A stretch of DNA of 7,539 bases. Source: an uncultured Eubacteriales bacterium. Lineage in GTDB: Bacteria > Bacillota > Clostridia > Christensenellales > Christensenellaceae. The notes beneath the pieces were generated by a model. It was not told the DNA's origin and made no database searches. It saw only the letters and a program-made list of their open reading frames with translations. Location: positions 1 to 7,539 of the forward strand of contig CACZNR010000035.1 in the NCBI GenBank assembly GCA_902782475.1, in the 5' to 3' direction. The position numbers and the translations under genes were made by a program. Shown here piece after piece: positions 5,987 to 7,539 of the stretch; the stretch's first letter is position 1, and each line of letters starts with the position of its first letter.

Positions 5987-7489
5987 ATGGCTTATTATTA
6001 TAGCGAACCATCTCATACATTTGGTGAATATCTGCTCATACCGGGATTCTCTTCCGAGCATTGCATTCCATCAAATGTGAGTCTCAAAACACCACTAGTG
6101 AAATTCAAAAAGGGTGAAGAATCTGCCATAAACCTGAATATACCTATGGTATCAGCCGTAATGCAGGCAGTATCTGATGATAATATGGCTATAGCTCTCG
6201 CAAAGGAAGGCGGTCTTTCCTTCATATTCGTATCACAGCCTATCGAATCACAGGTTGAGATGGTAAAGAGAGTCAAGAGCTACAAAGCTGGATTTGTTAT
6301 AAGTGATTCAAACCTCAAGCCTGACAATACACTCAAGGATGTCCTTGCACTCAAGCAGAAGCTTGGACACTCAACCATGGCCGTAACCGATGATGGTACA
6401 GCAAACGGAAAGCTGTTAGGCCTTGTGACCAGCAGAGATTACCGCGTAAGCAGGATGGATACATCTCTTAAAGTATCCGAATTCATGACTCCTTTTGAAA
6501 AGTTGGTATGCGGACACGAAGATACCACTCTCAAGGAAGCCAATGACATCATCTGGGATCATAAGCTTAATGCCCTGCCGATCATCGACAAGGATCAGCA
6601 TCTCAAGTACTTCGTATTCAGAAAGGACTACGATTCCCATAAGGAGAACAACCTTGAGCTTTTGGATGCACACAAGAGATACATGGTTGGTGCAGGTGTA
6701 AATACAAGGGACTACGAGGAAAGGATCCCTGCTCTTGTGGAAGCCGGTGTTGATGTTTTATGCATCGACTCATCAGAAGGCTATTCAGAATGGCAGAGAA
6801 GAGTACTTAAGTTTGTAAGAGACAAATATGGTGATACAGTAAAGATCGGTGCAGGAAACGTCGTTGACGGCGAAGCATTCAGATTCCTTGCTGACGCTGG
6901 TGCAGACTTCATAAAGATCGGTATCGGCGGAGGATCCATCTGCATAACCCGTGAAACAAAAGGTATCGGCCGTGGCCAGGCTACCGCTGTAATAGAAGTT
7001 ACAAAGGAAAGAGACAAATATTTTGAAGAGACCGGTATCTACATTCCGCTCTGTTCTGACGGTGGTATCGTTCATGACTACCATATGACACTTGCCCTTG
7101 CAATGGGAGCTGACTTCCTCATGCTCGGAAGATACTTCTCAAGATTTGATGAGAGCCCGACAAACAAAGTCATCATCAACGGACAGTACATGAAGGAATA
7201 CTGGGGCGAAGGTTCCAACAGAGCCAGAAACTTCCAGAGATATGATACAGGAGAGAACAATTCCCTTACATTCGAGGAAGGCGTTGATTCATATGTACCA
7301 TACGCAGGACATCTTAAGGACAATGTTCAGCTGACACTCAAGAAGATATCATCCACAATGTGCAATGTAGGAGCCATCACGATTCCTGAGCTTCAGAAGA
7401 ATGCCAAGATAACACTGGTATCATCTACAAGCATCGTAGAAGGCGGAGCACATGACGTCGTTCTCAAAAACACGACTTCTGCTCAGTAA
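5987..7489 (+). CDS. guaB: Inosine-5'-monophosphate dehydrogenase (Tritrichomonas foetus-like form)
   Basis: IMPDH oxidises IMP to XMP with NAD, the committed step of guanine nucleotide synthesis. The 500-residue protein is a (beta/alpha)8 barrel with a CBS pair inserted at about 100-220 (LGLVTSRDY and [10 protein letters not shown] mark the two CBS units). The catalytic loop is [12 protein letters not shown], with Cys319 forming the covalent intermediate and Gly314/Gly316 at the potassium site. Further conserved residues are Asp261 (CIDSSEG), SDGG (357-360), GRYF (381-384), the flap dyad Arg418-Tyr419, and EGG (485-487). These positions and the N-terminal start pattern match the T. foetus enzyme as I recall it. 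Lys310 plus Glu431 is the pairing linked to low mycophenolic acid sensitivity. The ATG follows AGGAG by 6 nt. It is probably co-transcribed with the UPF0316 gene and ends before a terminator. Confidence 0.96.
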   Translation: MAYYYSEPSHTFGEYLLIPGFSSEHCIPSNVSLKTPLVKFKKGEESAINLNIPMVSAVMQAVSDDNMAIALAKEGGLSFIFVSQPIESQVEMVKRVKSYKAGFVISDSNLKPDNTLKDVLALKQKLGHSTMAVTDDGTANGKLLGLVTSRDYRVSRMDTSLKVSEFMTPFEKLVCGHEDTTLKEANDIIWDHKLNALPIIDKDQHLKYFVFRKDYDSHKENNLELLDAHKRYMVGAGVNTRDYEERIPALVEAGVDVLCIDSSEGYSEWQRRVLKFVRDKYGDTVKIGAGNVVDGEAFRFLADAGADFIKIGIGGGSICITRETKGIGRGQATAVIEVTKERDKYFEETGIYIPLCSDGGIVHDYHMTLALAMGADFLMLGRYFSRFDESPTNKVIINGQYMKEYWGEGSNRARNFQRYDTGENNSLTFEEGVDSYVPYAGHLKDNVQLTLKKISSTMCNVGAITIPELQKNAKITLVSSTSIVEGGAHDVVLKNTTSAQ

Positions 7490-7507
7490 ATTCTGACTAA
7501 AGATCAT

Positions 7508-7536
7508 AAGAGCTGGTCAAAAGACCGGCTCTTTTT
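7508..7536 (+). terminator. Rho-independent terminator after guaB
   Basis: An 11-bp stem (7508-7518 with 7523-7533, one T-G wobble) closes on an AAAA loop and runs into TTTTT (7532-7536). It begins 18 nt after the guaB stop and marks the end of the plus-strand unit. Confidence 0.88.
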
Positions 7537-7539
7537 ATA

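Overview
The window looks like chromosomal DNA from a low-to-mid GC Bacillota (Clostridia), most likely a Lachnospiraceae-type anaerobe. This rests on the tight ruvC-ruvA-ruvB-queA order, strong AAGGAGG-like ribosome binding sites, TTGACA/TATAAT-type promoters and frequent ATA (Ile) and AGG/AGA (Arg) codons. No 16S, tRNA or other decisive taxonomic marker is present, so the assignment is an inference. I see no mobile element, CRISPR array, tRNA or rRNA.

Layout. (1) Positions 1-1955, minus strand: a two-gene sugar-phosphate unit. A strong promoter (1927-1955) and a leader of about 100 nt precede an MtlD-family polyol-phosphate dehydrogenase gene (560-1819). After 25 nt comes a class I mannose-6-phosphate isomerase-like gene that runs off the left edge (534 to 1). 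Both enzymes would feed or draw on fructose-6-phosphate. (2) Positions 2003-5282, minus strand: a complete operon. It has a near-consensus promoter (5254-5282), then ruvC (TTG start), ruvA, ruvB and queA with gaps of 15 and 13 nt and a 20-nt overlap, ending in a perfect-stem terminator (2003-2026). It encodes the Holliday junction branch-migration and resolution machine plus a queuosine tRNA-modification enzyme. (3) Positions 5290-7536, plus strand, divergent from ruvC: a UPF0316/DUF2179 three-helix membrane protein, then after 35 nt an IMP dehydrogenase (guaB), closed by a terminator at the right edge.

Most genes are housekeeping genes of well-known families, and I do not find a convincing undescribed system. 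The points that merit a second look are: the IMP dehydrogenase, whose active-site residues fall at the same numbers as in the enzyme of the protozoan Tritrichomonas foetus; the divergent MtlD/PMI pair, whose 5' leader carries a perfect inverted repeat next to the ribosome binding site; and the compact ruvC/UPF0316 divergent promoter, with an inverted repeat over one start point and 11-bp-spaced direct repeats over the other -10.
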